The notes beneath the pieces are model-generated. The model had not been told where the DNA came from, searched no databases, and was given only the letters and a program-made list of their open reading frames with translations. A program made the translations under genes and the position numbers. A DNA stretch of 64,000 bases from Erwinia sorbitola (GTDB lineage: Bacteria; Pseudomonadota; Gammaproteobacteria; Enterobacterales; Enterobacteriaceae). The stretch's first letter is position 1. Each line of letters begins with the position of its first letter. The stretch lies in NCBI RefSeq assembly GCF_009738185.1, contig NZ_CP046509.1, positions 1,305,501-1,369,500 on the forward strand, written 5' to 3'. Positions 50,562 to 59,890 of the stretch are shown piece by piece.

Positions 50562-50927
50562 TTATCTCAGCGCTAAAGGGCGCAGCCGTTTCGGTAATCC
50601 AGCTACCACCCGATCGTAAGACTCTTCCACCAGCTGCTTAATCAATCCTTCACTTATCTGTTCGCCCCCATAGATCGAAATCCAGTGGCGTTTATTCATA
50701 TGCCAGCCCGCATGAATAGAGTCGTAGATCGCCCGATGCAGTTCGCCATCTTCGGGCCGGCATTTCAGATTCACGATGCGTTCACCGCGCACCTGTGACA
50801 TTAGCGCAAACATTTTGCCACGCACCTTAAATACCTCCGCCTCCGGGCCGAAAGGGTAGTCAAGCTCTGCTTCGGGTAACGCCAGTGCTATCTGCATGGT
50901 GAGTTTTTGTATCTGTTGTCCGTTCAT
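50562..50927 (-). CDS. MmcQ/YjbR family DNA-binding-like protein
   Basis: A 121-residue protein of the MmcQ/YjbR fold: ALPEAELDYPFGPEAEVFKV, GKMFAL, VNLKCRPEDGELHR and the hallmark HMNKRHWISIYGGE. The fold resembles CyaY-like double-wing DNA binders, but the role is unknown. I chose ATG 50927 (GGGCGAG upstream) over a TTG-type earlier start that adds 14 residues. Confidence 0.9.
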   Translation of the reverse strand: MNGQQIQKLTMQIALALPEAELDYPFGPEAEVFKVRGKMFALMSQVRGERIVNLKCRPEDGELHRAIYDSIHAGWHMNKRHWISIYGGEQISEGLIKQLVEESYDRVVAGLPKRLRPLALR

Positions 50928-50980
50928 TATCACTCGCCCAGGGGATGTTTTATCCCCGCAGGCTAGCACAAATCAGGCCG

Positions 50981-51253
50981 TTATTTCACCGGCGGCGATG
51001 GCTTTGGCGATTTCGTTGTTTCTGCGGGCGTATGGTAATAGTGCCAGGTATCATAGGGCAGCATCAGCGTATCACCCACGATGGAAACGGGCAGATCGAG
51101 CCAGCACCAGAAGCAGTCATGCAGCATGTTGTAGTCGAGCTGGGTTCCTGCATAGAACGAGTTTTTAGGGTTTTTACCGAGGGTATGACTGGTGATGGTG
51201 GCACAGCCGCAGAGCATCAGTAAGGCAAGTGTAAGGCAGGTTTTCCTTAACAT
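50981..51253 (-). CDS. YceK/YidQ-like lipoprotein (DUF1375)
   Basis: A 90-residue lipoprotein with signal MLRKTCLTLALLMLCGCATI (lipobox LCGC) and the family block FYAGTQLDYNMLHD..WLDLPVSIVGDTLMLPYD. It ends with a Pro/Lys tail. Function unknown; the residue after Cys is Ala, so outer-membrane sorting is expected. The gene runs toward the YjbR-like gene in the same direction, 54 bases away from it. Confidence 0.88.
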   Translation of the reverse strand: MLRKTCLTLALLMLCGCATITSHTLGKNPKNSFYAGTQLDYNMLHDCFWCWLDLPVSIVGDTLMLPYDTWHYYHTPAETTKSPKPSPPVK

Positions 51254-51374
51254 AGTTGTGATCCCGGGTGGTTATAGCCTATGACAGGGTAAGGGAAAGG
51301 GGCGGGAAAGGAGGGATGATAAGTGCGGGGATTTTGGCTGCGATGCCCTCTGTGATGATGGCGGAACAGATCCG

Positions 51375-51407
51375 GGGAATGGTAATACGGCTAAGTACAC
51401 CATTCCC
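51375..51407 (-). terminator. stem-loop at the end of the sugar operon
   Basis: GGGAATGGT (51375-51383) pairs perfectly with ACCATTCCC (51399-51407) with a 15-base loop, 11 bases beyond the stop of the SIS gene. Confidence 0.55.
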
Positions 51408-51417
51408 GGTTCAGGAC

Positions 51418-52023
51418 TTATTCTTCTTCCCTTAACATCTTCCCGACATTCCCCCCCGGGTGCACCTGGAGCAGCGTCTCTTTGCTGTAACCGCTGCTGG
51501 TCATCAGCACCGCAATCATCGCGTCGAACACTGCCAGTGCGCTGATAATAGAGGTGGTCGCCAGCATATTCAGCGGGTCGATCTCCTGTGATTTGGGCAT
51601 TAACAGCAGCAGATCTGCGGCCCGGGCTATGGCGGATCCCGCGTTTTCGGTTACGCTAATCAGCCTACAGCCTTTGGCTTTTATCGTCGGCAGCAGCCGG
51701 GTAAGCTCGTCAGAGTTACCGCCGCGCGACAGCATAATCAGCACGTCGTTATTGCGCAGAAAACCGATATCGCCATGGGCGGCATCGGCAGCGCTTAACC
51801 AGATGGCGGGGTGCTCCACGCAGGCCAGCATATGGGCGATTTTACGCGCGGCAATGCCAGAAGTACCAATGCCGGTGACCGCAATCTTGCCTTTGCAGGC
51901 GGCGAGGGCATTAAGTACCGCCAGCCACTGCTGACGGTCAAGCCCGGTTTCCAGTGCCGTCAGCGCCTGGCGGTAAGTCTCCCAACCTGTGGTGGCCTGT
52001 TGCCAGCTCTGTTCCGGGGTCAT
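51418..52023 (-). CDS. SIS-domain sugar phosphate isomerase (KpsF/KdsD-like, no CBS)
   Basis: A 201-residue single SIS-domain protein: KIAVTGIGTSGIAARKIAHM, SAADAAHGDIGFL, MLSRGGNSDELTRLLPTI and a closing LLQVHPGGNVGK. These match the catalytic half of D-arabinose-5-phosphate isomerases (KdsD, GutQ, KpsF), which interconvert Ru5P and A5P, but without their CBS pair. Its start overlaps the kinase stop by one base (TAATG on the minus strand). As the last gene of a pentulose-type operon, it may isomerise the kinase product; the substrate is inferred. Confidence 0.88.
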   Translation of the reverse strand: MTPEQSWQQATTGWETYRQALTALETGLDRQQWLAVLNALAACKGKIAVTGIGTSGIAARKIAHMLACVEHPAIWLSAADAAHGDIGFLRNNDVLIMLSRGGNSDELTRLLPTIKAKGCRLISVTENAGSAIARAADLLLLMPKSQEIDPLNMLATTSIISALAVFDAMIAVLMTSSGYSKETLLQVHPGGNVGKMLREEE

Positions 52024-53657
52024 TACTCCTCCTGCATCATCTGCTGATATTTCATATGATCGTGGTACAGCTCGCGGAACACCCGGTATTTACGGTTGTA
52101 ATAACGTTTGATCTCGTTAGTCTGCGGCGTCACGGTTTTACCAATGCGGCTCATGGCGTTCATCGCCTCCGGCAGCGTGTCATAAACCCCTGCTGCCACG
52201 GTACCCATCATCGCACTGCCCAGCAGCATCGACTCACTCTCCTCCGCCAGCAGCATGGTACAGCCGGAAGCGTTAGCGTGTTCCTGCACAAAGATCGGAT
52301 TCTTGGTGCCGCCGCCGCTGGCCATAATGGTATCAATGCTGTAGCCGCTCTGATTCATGGTTTCAATAATATGCCGGGTACCCAGTGCAATCGCCTGAAT
52401 AGTCGCCAGATAGTGCAGCGCCATATCCTCCGGCGTACGCGACAGCGTCAGCCCGGTGAGGATCCCGGTAAGGTTAGGGTTAGCACGCGGAGAGCGGTTG
52501 CCGTGGAAGTAGGGCAGCATATGGATATCGCGCGTCAGAAACGCAATTTTATCCGCTTCTCCTGCCATATCACGCAGCAGGGCGTTCAGCACCTCATAAA
52601 TGGTTTTGCCCTGATTTTTTCCCTGTTCGCGCAGCTGGCTGTAGCAGGGATGCGACTGGATAACATGGTCGATAAGTGCGCCGGTGGCAGACTGGCCTCC
52701 CTCGTTAAGCCAGAAATCTGGCAGTACCGCCGAGTAATATGGCCCCCAGACTCCTTTGATAAAGCGTGGTTCGCGGGAGATCGCCATATGCCCGGTCGAT
52801 GTACCGCCAATCAGTGCAATACGGCGGTCAAAATCTGCCAGCTCACCTGACGGCCCGGCAGCGCCGAGCGTGCCAAGGCTACCTGCATGTGCATCAATAA
52901 TGGAGGTGCTGACCGGAGTTCCGGGCAGCAGGCCCAGCTCACTGGCGGCGCGCTGAGTCAGCCCGCGCCCCAACGGCTCGCCCATACTTTTAACGTCGCT
53001 GCCGATTTTCGCCGCGTCATGTTCCAGCAAATCTTCCAGCCCGATCTGTTTAAAATAGCTGGTATCCCAGCCGTCCTGATGGGCCAGCCATGTCCATTTA
53101 CATACCAGCGAACAGACCGAGCGAGTAACATCGCCGGTGGCGCGCCAGGTGAGGAAATCCGGCAGGTCAAAAAGGTGGCCGACGTTTTGCCAGCTGGCAG
53201 GCATATGCTGCTTAAGCCACAGCAGTTTCGGCGTCTGCATCTCGGGTGAGATCACGCCGCCCACGTAGTCGAGCACCGGGTGTTTCAACGCGTTGATGCG
53301 CTCCGCCTGCACAATGGCACGGTGATCCATCCACACAATAATATTCTGCTCGCTGCGCCCGGAAGGGCTGACCGTTAGCGGCTGGCCCTCTTTATCTAAC
53401 ACAACCAGTGAACAGGTGGCATCAAACCCCAGGCCTTTGATCTGCACCGGGTTGATATTGGTCTGATTAATCGCATCGCGTACCGCCTGGCACACTGCCT
53501 GCCAGATATTGTCAGAAGACTGTTCAACAAAATTGGCCTGCGGACGAAACATCGCAATTTCCCGGCTCGCCTGGCCCATCATTCGTCCGGTAATATCAAA
53601 AATACCTGCGCGTGCGCTGCCGGTTCCCACATCCACACCAATGTAATAGCTCGCCAT
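52023..53657 (-). CDS. FGGY-family carbohydrate kinase, ribulokinase-like
   Basis: A 544-residue kinase with the actin-like fold: YYIGVDVGTGSARAGIFD at the start, CSLVVLDKEG, IIVWMDHRA, DFLTWRATGD, IIDAHAGSLGTLG and the second FGGY signature region IMASGGGTKNPIFVQ. Length and the CKWTWL, IDAHAG blocks fit the D-ribulokinase/FGGY branch. It would phosphorylate the sugar brought in by the ABC transporter. GAGGATAAAA precedes the ATG. Confidence 0.9.
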   Translation of the reverse strand: MASYYIGVDVGTGSARAGIFDITGRMMGQASREIAMFRPQANFVEQSSDNIWQAVCQAVRDAINQTNINPVQIKGLGFDATCSLVVLDKEGQPLTVSPSGRSEQNIIVWMDHRAIVQAERINALKHPVLDYVGGVISPEMQTPKLLWLKQHMPASWQNVGHLFDLPDFLTWRATGDVTRSVCSLVCKWTWLAHQDGWDTSYFKQIGLEDLLEHDAAKIGSDVKSMGEPLGRGLTQRAASELGLLPGTPVSTSIIDAHAGSLGTLGAAGPSGELADFDRRIALIGGTSTGHMAISREPRFIKGVWGPYYSAVLPDFWLNEGGQSATGALIDHVIQSHPCYSQLREQGKNQGKTIYEVLNALLRDMAGEADKIAFLTRDIHMLPYFHGNRSPRANPNLTGILTGLTLSRTPEDMALHYLATIQAIALGTRHIIETMNQSGYSIDTIMASGGGTKNPIFVQEHANASGCTMLLAEESESMLLGSAMMGTVAAGVYDTLPEAMNAMSRIGKTVTPQTNEIKRYYNRKYRVFRELYHDHMKYQQMMQEE

Positions 53658-53672
53658 TTTTATCCTCAGTAT

Positions 53673-54626
53673 TCAGGTTCTGCGATGTTGCAACGCAATA
53701 AACAGGATCAGTACACCACCCCAAAGGGCCATAGTGAGGTAGCTGCTCACTCCCAGCAGATTCAGTCCACTTTCCAGCATCTGTAGTACTATCAGCGCCA
53801 GTACCAGCCCGGGAATACGCCCAAAACCGCCGTCCGGATTAATACCGCCCAGCACTGAGGCGAGAATGGTTACCAGCAGCCAGGACTCGCCGTAGCCCGC
53901 CTTTGCAGAGTTGAACATCGACATCATCAGCAGTGCGGCTCCCCAGCTCATCAGCGCCGACAGGATATAAACCACAATGGTGACACGTGTGGTATTCACG
54001 CCGCTGAAGCGCGTGGCTTTTTCGTTACTGCCCAGCAGCAGAATGGTGCGGCCCAGCGTAGTGCGCTCCAGCAGCAGCCACATCAGGGCAGCCACGGCGA
54101 GGAACAGCAGTAAAGAGATGGGCACACCGGCAACATCACCGTTGCCGAGCATCTGAATCAACGGCGGGAAGCCGGAGATCACTGCGCCATTCGACAGTAA
54201 AATATTCAGTCCGGCTATCAGCGTCATCGTGCCGAGCGTTGCCAGAATGGGCGAGACGCCAATCACCGCAATCAGCACTCCGTTTACCACGCCTATCGCC
54301 ACTGCCAGCGCCAGCCCGGCCAGCAGTGCAAGGGCTATCCACTCTGGCCGATCGGGATGGGCGACGATCAGTGCCGCCATCAGCAGCGAACAGGCGTTAG
54401 CGCTGGCAATAATCGACAGATTAATCCCACCGGTCAGCATGGTGACGGCCATACCCAGCGCCAGCAGGCCGAGCACCGGCAGCTGGCTGGCGATCGAATT
54501 GAAGTTACCGCTGCTAAAAAAGCGTCCGCCCAGCGTCAGGGAGAACAGCGCCAGTACCGCCACCAGCATCAGCACCTGTAGCCGGAGAATCCGATCTCCC
54601 GGTAGTTTATTCAGTAATGTCAGCAT
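53673..54626 (-). CDS. sugar ABC transporter permease 2 (RbsC type)
   Basis: A 317-residue permease with eight or more helices and the motifs GMAVTMLTGGINLSI, GVNGVLIAVIGVSPILATLGTM and ASVLGGINPDGGFG of the BPD_transp_2 family. I chose ATG 54626, which comes just after the preceding permease stop and has AGGGG upstream; the open frame reaches 54659 but overlaps that gene. Confidence 0.9.
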   Translation of the reverse strand: MLTLLNKLPGDRILRLQVLMLVAVLALFSLTLGGRFFSSGNFNSIASQLPVLGLLALGMAVTMLTGGINLSIIASANACSLLMAALIVAHPDRPEWIALALLAGLALAVAIGVVNGVLIAVIGVSPILATLGTMTLIAGLNILLSNGAVISGFPPLIQMLGNGDVAGVPISLLLFLAVAALMWLLLERTTLGRTILLLGSNEKATRFSGVNTTRVTIVVYILSALMSWGAALLMMSMFNSAKAGYGESWLLVTILASVLGGINPDGGFGRIPGLVLALIVLQMLESGLNLLGVSSYLTMALWGGVLILFIALQHRRT

Positions 54627-54627
54627 C

Positions 54628-55614
54628 TCAGTTCCCCTTTGCCCGCTGATGTTTTTCATTCCAGGCCGTGGCGCTAACGCTGACCAGAATAATGATGCCG
54701 CTAAACACCATATGCCAGTAAGACGACACTGCCAGCAGCGTCAGGCCGTTTTGCAGGAACGCCAGCAGCAGCACGCCAAGTAGCGTTCCCGTTAGCGTAC
54801 CGCGTCCGCCGCTCATACTGGCACCGCCCAGTACCACCGCCGCCAGCACCGTCAGCTCGTAGCCAACCAGTGAATTCGGGGCGACAGACTGCGTGGTTTG
54901 TGCCTGAACGACTGCGGCCACACCGGCCAGCACGCCCATATAGCCATAGACCGCCAGATGCAGGCCGCGCAGGTTAATGCCGAGGCGTGAAGCCGACTCA
55001 CGGCTGCCGCCCATTGCATAGATCTGCCGTCCGATACGGGTAAAGTTCATCAGGACGCCGGTGAGCACAAACACCGCCAGCAGGCAGAGCAGCGGCAGCG
55101 TCAGACCATAGTCGTAGCCGTCGGCGGCGGTGAAGGAGAACCAGTTAATACCGTTCATAAACCAGTCCGGGAAACCATACAGCCAGGTGCCGTTGGTAGC
55201 CCAGACCAGCAGGCCGTAAAACAGGTTCAGCGTGGCGATAGTGATAATAATCGCCGGTACGCGAAGCAGATAAACCAGCAGGCCGTTAAACATTCCCAGC
55301 AGCAGGCCGCAGCCGATGGCAACGGCAAATACGCTAAACAGATTGCCGCCGTATGCCAGCATGGTGCTGGCCATTACATACTGGGCAATGGCCGTCATTG
55401 CCGGGAACGAGATATCAATCCCTCCGGCAATCAGCACCACAAACAGGCCACAGGCCAGAATACCGAGGATGGCATAGCTGGTGGCGACGTCCGTCAGGTT
55501 GCCGAGCGTGAGGAACTCGCTGGTGCGCAGGCTGAGGCCGAGGGCCAGCAGCACAATCAGCATACCCAGCCAGAATTCGTGCTGGCTGATAAGTTGACGT
55601 AATTTGTTATTCAT
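54628..55614 (-). CDS. sugar ABC transporter permease 1 (RbsC type)
   Basis: A 328-residue permease of the same family: FVVLIAGGIDISFPAMTAIA, NGLLVYLLRVPAIIITIATL, and AAVVLGGASMSGGRGTLTGT. It pairs with the second permease as a heterodimer. It overlaps the ATPase gene by eight bases. Confidence 0.9.
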   Translation of the reverse strand: MNNKLRQLISQHEFWLGMLIVLLALGLSLRTSEFLTLGNLTDVATSYAILGILACGLFVVLIAGGIDISFPAMTAIAQYVMASTMLAYGGNLFSVFAVAIGCGLLLGMFNGLLVYLLRVPAIIITIATLNLFYGLLVWATNGTWLYGFPDWFMNGINWFSFTAADGYDYGLTLPLLCLLAVFVLTGVLMNFTRIGRQIYAMGGSRESASRLGINLRGLHLAVYGYMGVLAGVAAVVQAQTTQSVAPNSLVGYELTVLAAVVLGGASMSGGRGTLTGTLLGVLLLAFLQNGLTLLAVSSYWHMVFSGIIILVSVSATAWNEKHQRAKGN

Positions 55615-57106
55615 TGACCACCCCGGCTATCTCCTCTTCACTGCACTGGTGGGGGGCGAAGCTGGCAACCAGTTCACCTTTACGCATAACCAGCACGCGG
55701 TGGCTGTTGTAGTAAGCTTCCGGGATCTCATCGCAGATCATCAGTACCGCCATACCGGACTCGGCCAGCTCGCGGGCGATACGGTAAATTCCCTCTTTGT
55801 TGGCGATATCCACGCCGACGGTAGGGGAGTCGAGAATCAGTACTTTCGGTCTGGTCGCCACCCACTTGCCAATGGCCACGCGCTGGGCATTGCCACCAGA
55901 AAGTGTCTGCACGGCGAGCTGGCTGTCAGAGACTTTAATATTCAGTTCGCGGATCAGCTTCGATGCCTGCTGACGTGCTTCATCTCTGTCGAGCAATCCC
56001 AGGCGATTGCGCAGCCGTGAGAAAACCGGCAGCAGCAAATTGTCAAAAATCGACTGCGACATAATCAACCCTTCGGTCTGCCGATCTTCGGAGACGTAGG
56101 CAATGCCGTGGCGGATGGCGTCCCGGTTGCTGCGCAGTTTTACCGACTTACCGTCGATAATCATCTCGCCGCTGTCGGGACGGGTAATACCGAACAGCGA
56201 CAGGCAAAGCTCGGTGCGTCCGGCCCCCAGCAGGCCAACGATCGAGGTGATTTCACCGCTTCTGAGTTGTAGATTGATCTGCTGATACTGGTTGCGGCGC
56301 GAAAGGTTGCGCACCTCGAGCAGCGGCGTTTCGCTCGGTGAAGCGCGCTCCGGCAGATGGCTGAAGCTAAAGCGCTGCCCGGTCATCAGGTAGGCCAGTT
56401 CGTCGCTATCGATTTTGCTGGCAGTAAACGTGCCCACCAGTTTGCCGTCGCGGATGACGCTGATGCGGTCGGAGACTTCCATCACCTCATCCAGCTTATG
56501 GCTGACAAATACCACGCAGATCCCGGCGGCTTTCAGCTCATTGACCACCCGCAGCAGGCCGTTAACTTCGTGGCGTGTCAGCGAAGCGGTGGGTTCGTCC
56601 ATAATCACCAGGCTGGCATCGGCTGCCAGCGCCCGGCAAATAGCAACCAGCTGGCGATCGGCAATCGACAGTTTCTCAACTTTGCGCGCCGGGTCGAGAT
56701 TCACGCCAATACGCGCCATGGTTTCCTGCGCCAGCTGGCGCATTGCCCGGCGGTTAACCCAGAAGCTGCCGCCCGGCAGATAGCGATGAGCAGCAATATT
56801 TTCCATTACTGACAGATTAGGAAACAGCGACAGATCCTGGTAGATAACCTGAATGCCGTAGTAAGCGGAAAGGGCTGGCGTCAGGTGGCTTAACAGCTTG
56901 CCGTCTATGCTGATATGTGAGCCTTTATCCGGCTGGTAAACCCCGGAGATCACTTTGATCAGCGTGCTTTTACCGCAGCCGTTTTGCCCGGCCAGGCAGT
57001 GCACTTCGCCACGGTTCAGCGTCAGCGACACATCATCCAGTGCGCGCACGCCCGGAAATGATTTGCTGATATTTTCCAGTGAGATAAACGGTGTTTGCGT
57101 GGACAT
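55607..57106 (-). CDS. sugar ABC transporter ATPase (RbsA type, two ABC domains)
   Basis: A 499-residue tandem ATPase. Domain 1: Walker A GQNGCGKSTLIKVI (about 39), signature LSIADRQLVAICRAL, Walker B VIMDEPTASL. Domain 2: degenerate Walker A GLLGAGRTELCLSLFG, signature LSGGNAQRVAIGKW and LILDSPTVGVDI, where the usual catalytic Glu is Ser. The second site is therefore probably inactive in hydrolysis. It follows the binding-protein gene after 50 bases containing a stable hairpin. Confidence 0.92.
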   Translation of the reverse strand: MSTQTPFISLENISKSFPGVRALDDVSLTLNRGEVHCLAGQNGCGKSTLIKVISGVYQPDKGSHISIDGKLLSHLTPALSAYYGIQVIYQDLSLFPNLSVMENIAAHRYLPGGSFWVNRRAMRQLAQETMARIGVNLDPARKVEKLSIADRQLVAICRALAADASLVIMDEPTASLTRHEVNGLLRVVNELKAAGICVVFVSHKLDEVMEVSDRISVIRDGKLVGTFTASKIDSDELAYLMTGQRFSFSHLPERASPSETPLLEVRNLSRRNQYQQINLQLRSGEITSIVGLLGAGRTELCLSLFGITRPDSGEMIIDGKSVKLRSNRDAIRHGIAYVSEDRQTEGLIMSQSIFDNLLLPVFSRLRNRLGLLDRDEARQQASKLIRELNIKVSDSQLAVQTLSGGNAQRVAIGKWVATRPKVLILDSPTVGVDIANKEGIYRIARELAESGMAVLMICDEIPEAYYNSHRVLVMRKGELVASFAPHQCSEEEIAGVVNE

Positions 57107-57130
57107 AATTCAGTACCCTGGAGTGGATAA

Positions 57131-57149
57131 GGGCCAGCATAACTGGCCC
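57131..57149 (-). other. intercistronic stem-loop in the sugar operon
   Basis: GGGCCAG (57131-57137) pairs with CTGGCCC (57143-57149) around CATAA, between the binding-protein stop and the ATPase start. Such hairpins usually stabilise the upstream mRNA, so the binding protein is made in excess. Confidence 0.6.
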
Positions 57150-57156
57150 AAAACGA

Positions 57157-58143
57157 TCAGAAGCCGAGGGATTTCGCGTTATCTTTGGTCACTTCGAGAA
57201 TGCGATTAAAGCGGATCACATGGTGCTCCATATCCACATCGGCTTTACCCAGCCCGTCAATGGTCAGATCCGGCGTGACCTGTTTGCCGTCCAGCAGCTG
57301 ATCGGCAAGGCTCACCAGGGCAAATCCGGCATCTTTCGGATCCCACAGCAGTGCTTTTTTGATGTCACCACTTGCCAGGTATGGCGCAGCCTGCGCTGGC
57401 ATGGCGATGCCGACCACGGCGATTTTATTTTTCGCACGTTTACTTTTCACCGCCTGCCCGGCACCGATCGGGCCGAGTGAACCGAAGCCGATAATCCCTT
57501 TCAGATCGGGGTAAGTACGCATCAGATCGAGAGTGGTGGCGTAGGATTTATCGATACTTTCCGCTACCGGCAGGCGCGAGGTAACCTCGTGCATTTCTGG
57601 GTATTTTTCTTTCTGATACTTAATGGCTGCATCGGCCCACGCGTTATGCAGTGGCACGGTGAGTGAACCTACATAGATGGCATAGCCGCCTTTGCCGCCC
57701 ATATTACTGGCCAGCTCATCCATATTTTTCTCGGCGTATTTCACGCTGTCGATGGTTTCAATATCCCACTGCCCGATGGGCTGGTCAGGGGATTCATGAG
57801 TCAGCACCACAATGCCCTGGTCGCGTGCTTTCTTCAGCACCGGTTCCAGCACTTTTGCATCGTTTGGCACCACGATAATTGCATCCACTTTTTTAGCGAT
57901 CAGGTCTTCAATGACTTTAACCTGTTGCGCCGGATCGGCCGTTGAACCACCCACCTGGTAAGCATTCACATCCAGTTTTTTGGCGGCTTCATCCACGCCT
58001 ACAGCCATACGGGTGAACCACGGAATGCCGGTCACTTTTGCCACCAGAGCGATATCATGTTTTTCTGCGGCCAGCAGCGGGGTGGCGAACAACATGCAGG
58101 CGGAGACTACACATGCATTGAGTAACGAGAGATTGAATTTCAT
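57157..58143 (-). CDS. periplasmic sugar-binding protein (RbsB/LsrB-like)
   Basis: A 328-residue type I binding protein with signal peptide (ending TPLLAAEK) and the family features DIALVAKVTGIPWFTRMAVG, GGSTADPAQQVKVIEDLIAKK, VLTHESPD and GIIGFGSLGPIGAGQA. It leads the six-gene operon. The ligand cannot be read; the downstream FGGY kinase and SIS isomerase suggest a pentulose or related sugar. A TTGACC/GGTCAA dyad lies about 50 bases upstream of the ATG. Confidence 0.92.
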   Translation of the reverse strand: MKFNLSLLNACVVSACMLFATPLLAAEKHDIALVAKVTGIPWFTRMAVGVDEAAKKLDVNAYQVGGSTADPAQQVKVIEDLIAKKVDAIIVVPNDAKVLEPVLKKARDQGIVVLTHESPDQPIGQWDIETIDSVKYAEKNMDELASNMGGKGGYAIYVGSLTVPLHNAWADAAIKYQKEKYPEMHEVTSRLPVAESIDKSYATTLDLMRTYPDLKGIIGFGSLGPIGAGQAVKSKRAKNKIAVVGIAMPAQAAPYLASGDIKKALLWDPKDAGFALVSLADQLLDGKQVTPDLTIDGLGKADVDMEHHVIRFNRILEVTKDNAKSLGF

Positions 58144-58193
58144 AGCGGTACCTTGTTATCCGGATCGTTGTTTTAGTCAGGTAAGGGGTGGCA

Positions 58194-58209
58194 TTGACCA
58201 CCGGGTCAA
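58194..58209 (-). promoter_or_regulatory. candidate operator of the sugar operon
   Basis: TTGACC (58194-58199), ACCG, GGTCAA (58204-58209) is a perfect 6-bp dyad about 50 bases before the binding-protein start, a position fit for a repressor. No regulator gene is adjacent. Confidence 0.5.
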
Positions 58210-58696
58210 GATAGCAAGAACATTTTGGCAAAGATGGCGGGGAGAGGCAGAAGTGTGATCGGTAACTTTTTTTGTAAGGTTTTATAATAAATCGTGTTAA
58301 TTAAGTGTTTCATTGAATGATTTTGTTGGTTTTTTACTACGCTAAGATGTTATTTAAGTGTTAATAAAAATATATAATAACAAGATTTTAACAATCCAGG
58401 TTCGGTGGCCGAAAGATAATCGCAGGCCAGGAGGGAAAGTGTGACTTTTGCGTAATATTATTGGCGTAATGGGAGCTGCCTCGCTGTTTCACCGCTCAGG
58501 CAAGCCATTTAACCTCACCCGGAGAGGAAGGCGATAACGTAATTTCATTACGTGCTGCGAGCTTTCTCACGAACAGCCCATGTAATATTGACGCTATGAA
58601 ATTTTTTAGCCACTCTCTATTGCTTTGAAAATAAAATTCTATTCAGATCAGCGCAACGGCACAGGCTGTGCCGCCGGTGTTACCAGGAGAAGTTTC
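58210..58696. other. AT-rich divergent spacer
   Basis: Spacer between the ABC operon and yfcJ. The middle (58260-58400) is very AT-rich and likely holds promoters; I see no gene, tRNA or clear known operator in it. Confidence 0.5.
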
Positions 58697-59890
58697 ATGT
58701 CCAGCCGCAATAATGAAAGTCCGCAAACGGCAACCCGCGCCCTTGCACGAATCTCCTTTGCCGTATTTCTTACCTATCTGACGGCGGGTCTCGCGCTGCC
58801 AGTGATCCCTTTGTATGTCCATCAGGAACTGGGAATGAATAATGTGATGGTGGGGATTGCCGTTGGTATTCAGTTTTTTGCCACACTGTTGAGCCGTGGC
58901 TATGCCGGGCGGCTGGCCGATCAGCGCGGGGCAAAGCGTTCGACCTTACAGGGGATGCTGGCGCTCGGGCTGGTGGGCGTTGCCTATCTGCTGGCGGCAC
59001 TGCTGCCGCTGCCGGTGATGGGAAAGTTTGCCCTGCTGGTGGCAGGCAGGTTGCTGCTGGGTTTTGGCGAAAGTCAGCTGCTGACCGGCAATCTTACCTG
59101 GGGAATGGGGCTGGTAGGGCCAAAGCGCGGGGGGCAGGTGATGTCCTGGAATGGCATGGCGATTTATGGGGCGCTGGCTGCCGGAGCACCCCTGGGTCTG
59201 TGGCTGCACAGCCAGTGGGGTTTTATGGCGCTGGGCGTGGCAACTATTCTGCTGCCGGTAGTGGCGCTGCTATTTAACACCGGCGTGCGTGCGGTGCCAG
59301 TTCACGGCGGTGAGCGTCCGCCACTGTGGAAGGTGGTGGGGCAGATCGCTCAACCAGGTCTGGCGCTGGCGTTGCAGGGCACCGGTTTTGCCGTTATCGG
59401 TACCTTTACTTCGCTCTACTTTGCCGATCAGCAGTGGGGGAACGCTGGTTTTGCGCTGACGGCTTTCGGCGTGGCGTTTGTGCTGGTGCGTGTGCTGTTT
59501 GGTGGCCTGCCGGACAGGCTTGGCGGTATTCGCGTAGCGCTGATTTCGCTGGTGGTGGAAGCCTGCGGGTTACTGCTGTTAGGTGCGGCATCCAATGGCT
59601 GGGTGGCGCTGGCGGGTGCCGCGCTGACCGGCTGCGGCTGTTCGCTGGTGTTCCCGGCGCTGGGGGTGGAGGTGCTGAAACGCGTAGCGCCCCAGGTGCG
59701 GGGCACGGCGCTGGGTGGATTTTCGGCGTTTCAGGATATCGCCTATGGTGCCAGCGGCCCGCTGGCTGGCGTGCTGGCGACCAGCCTCGGCTACGGTTCG
59801 GTATTTGTCGCCGGATCGCTCTGCGCGCTGGCGGGCATCGCTGTCACTTTCAGCTTCTCACGCGGTGCCGTCAGCAGCCCCGGCGGCTGA
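58697..59890 (+). CDS. yfcJ: MFS transporter YfcJ
   Basis: A 397-residue, 12-helix transporter colinear with E. coli YfcJ: AVFLTYLTAGLALPVIPLYV, GIAVGIQFFATLLSRGYAGR, LGFGESQLLTGNLTWG and KRVAPQVRGTALGGFSAFQD. The substrate is unknown (drug or sugar efflux type). ATG 58697 has AGGAGA upstream; the open frame begins 24 codons earlier. In E. coli it is beside fabB; here the ABC operon and two small genes lie between. Confidence 0.92.
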   Translation: MSSRNNESPQTATRALARISFAVFLTYLTAGLALPVIPLYVHQELGMNNVMVGIAVGIQFFATLLSRGYAGRLADQRGAKRSTLQGMLALGLVGVAYLLAALLPLPVMGKFALLVAGRLLLGFGESQLLTGNLTWGMGLVGPKRGGQVMSWNGMAIYGALAAGAPLGLWLHSQWGFMALGVATILLPVVALLFNTGVRAVPVHGGERPPLWKVVGQIAQPGLALALQGTGFAVIGTFTSLYFADQQWGNAGFALTAFGVAFVLVRVLFGGLPDRLGGIRVALISLVVEACGLLLLGAASNGWVALAGAALTGCGCSLVFPALGVEVLKRVAPQVRGTALGGFSAFQDIAYGASGPLAGVLATSLGYGSVFVAGSLCALAGIAVTFSFSRGAVSSPGG

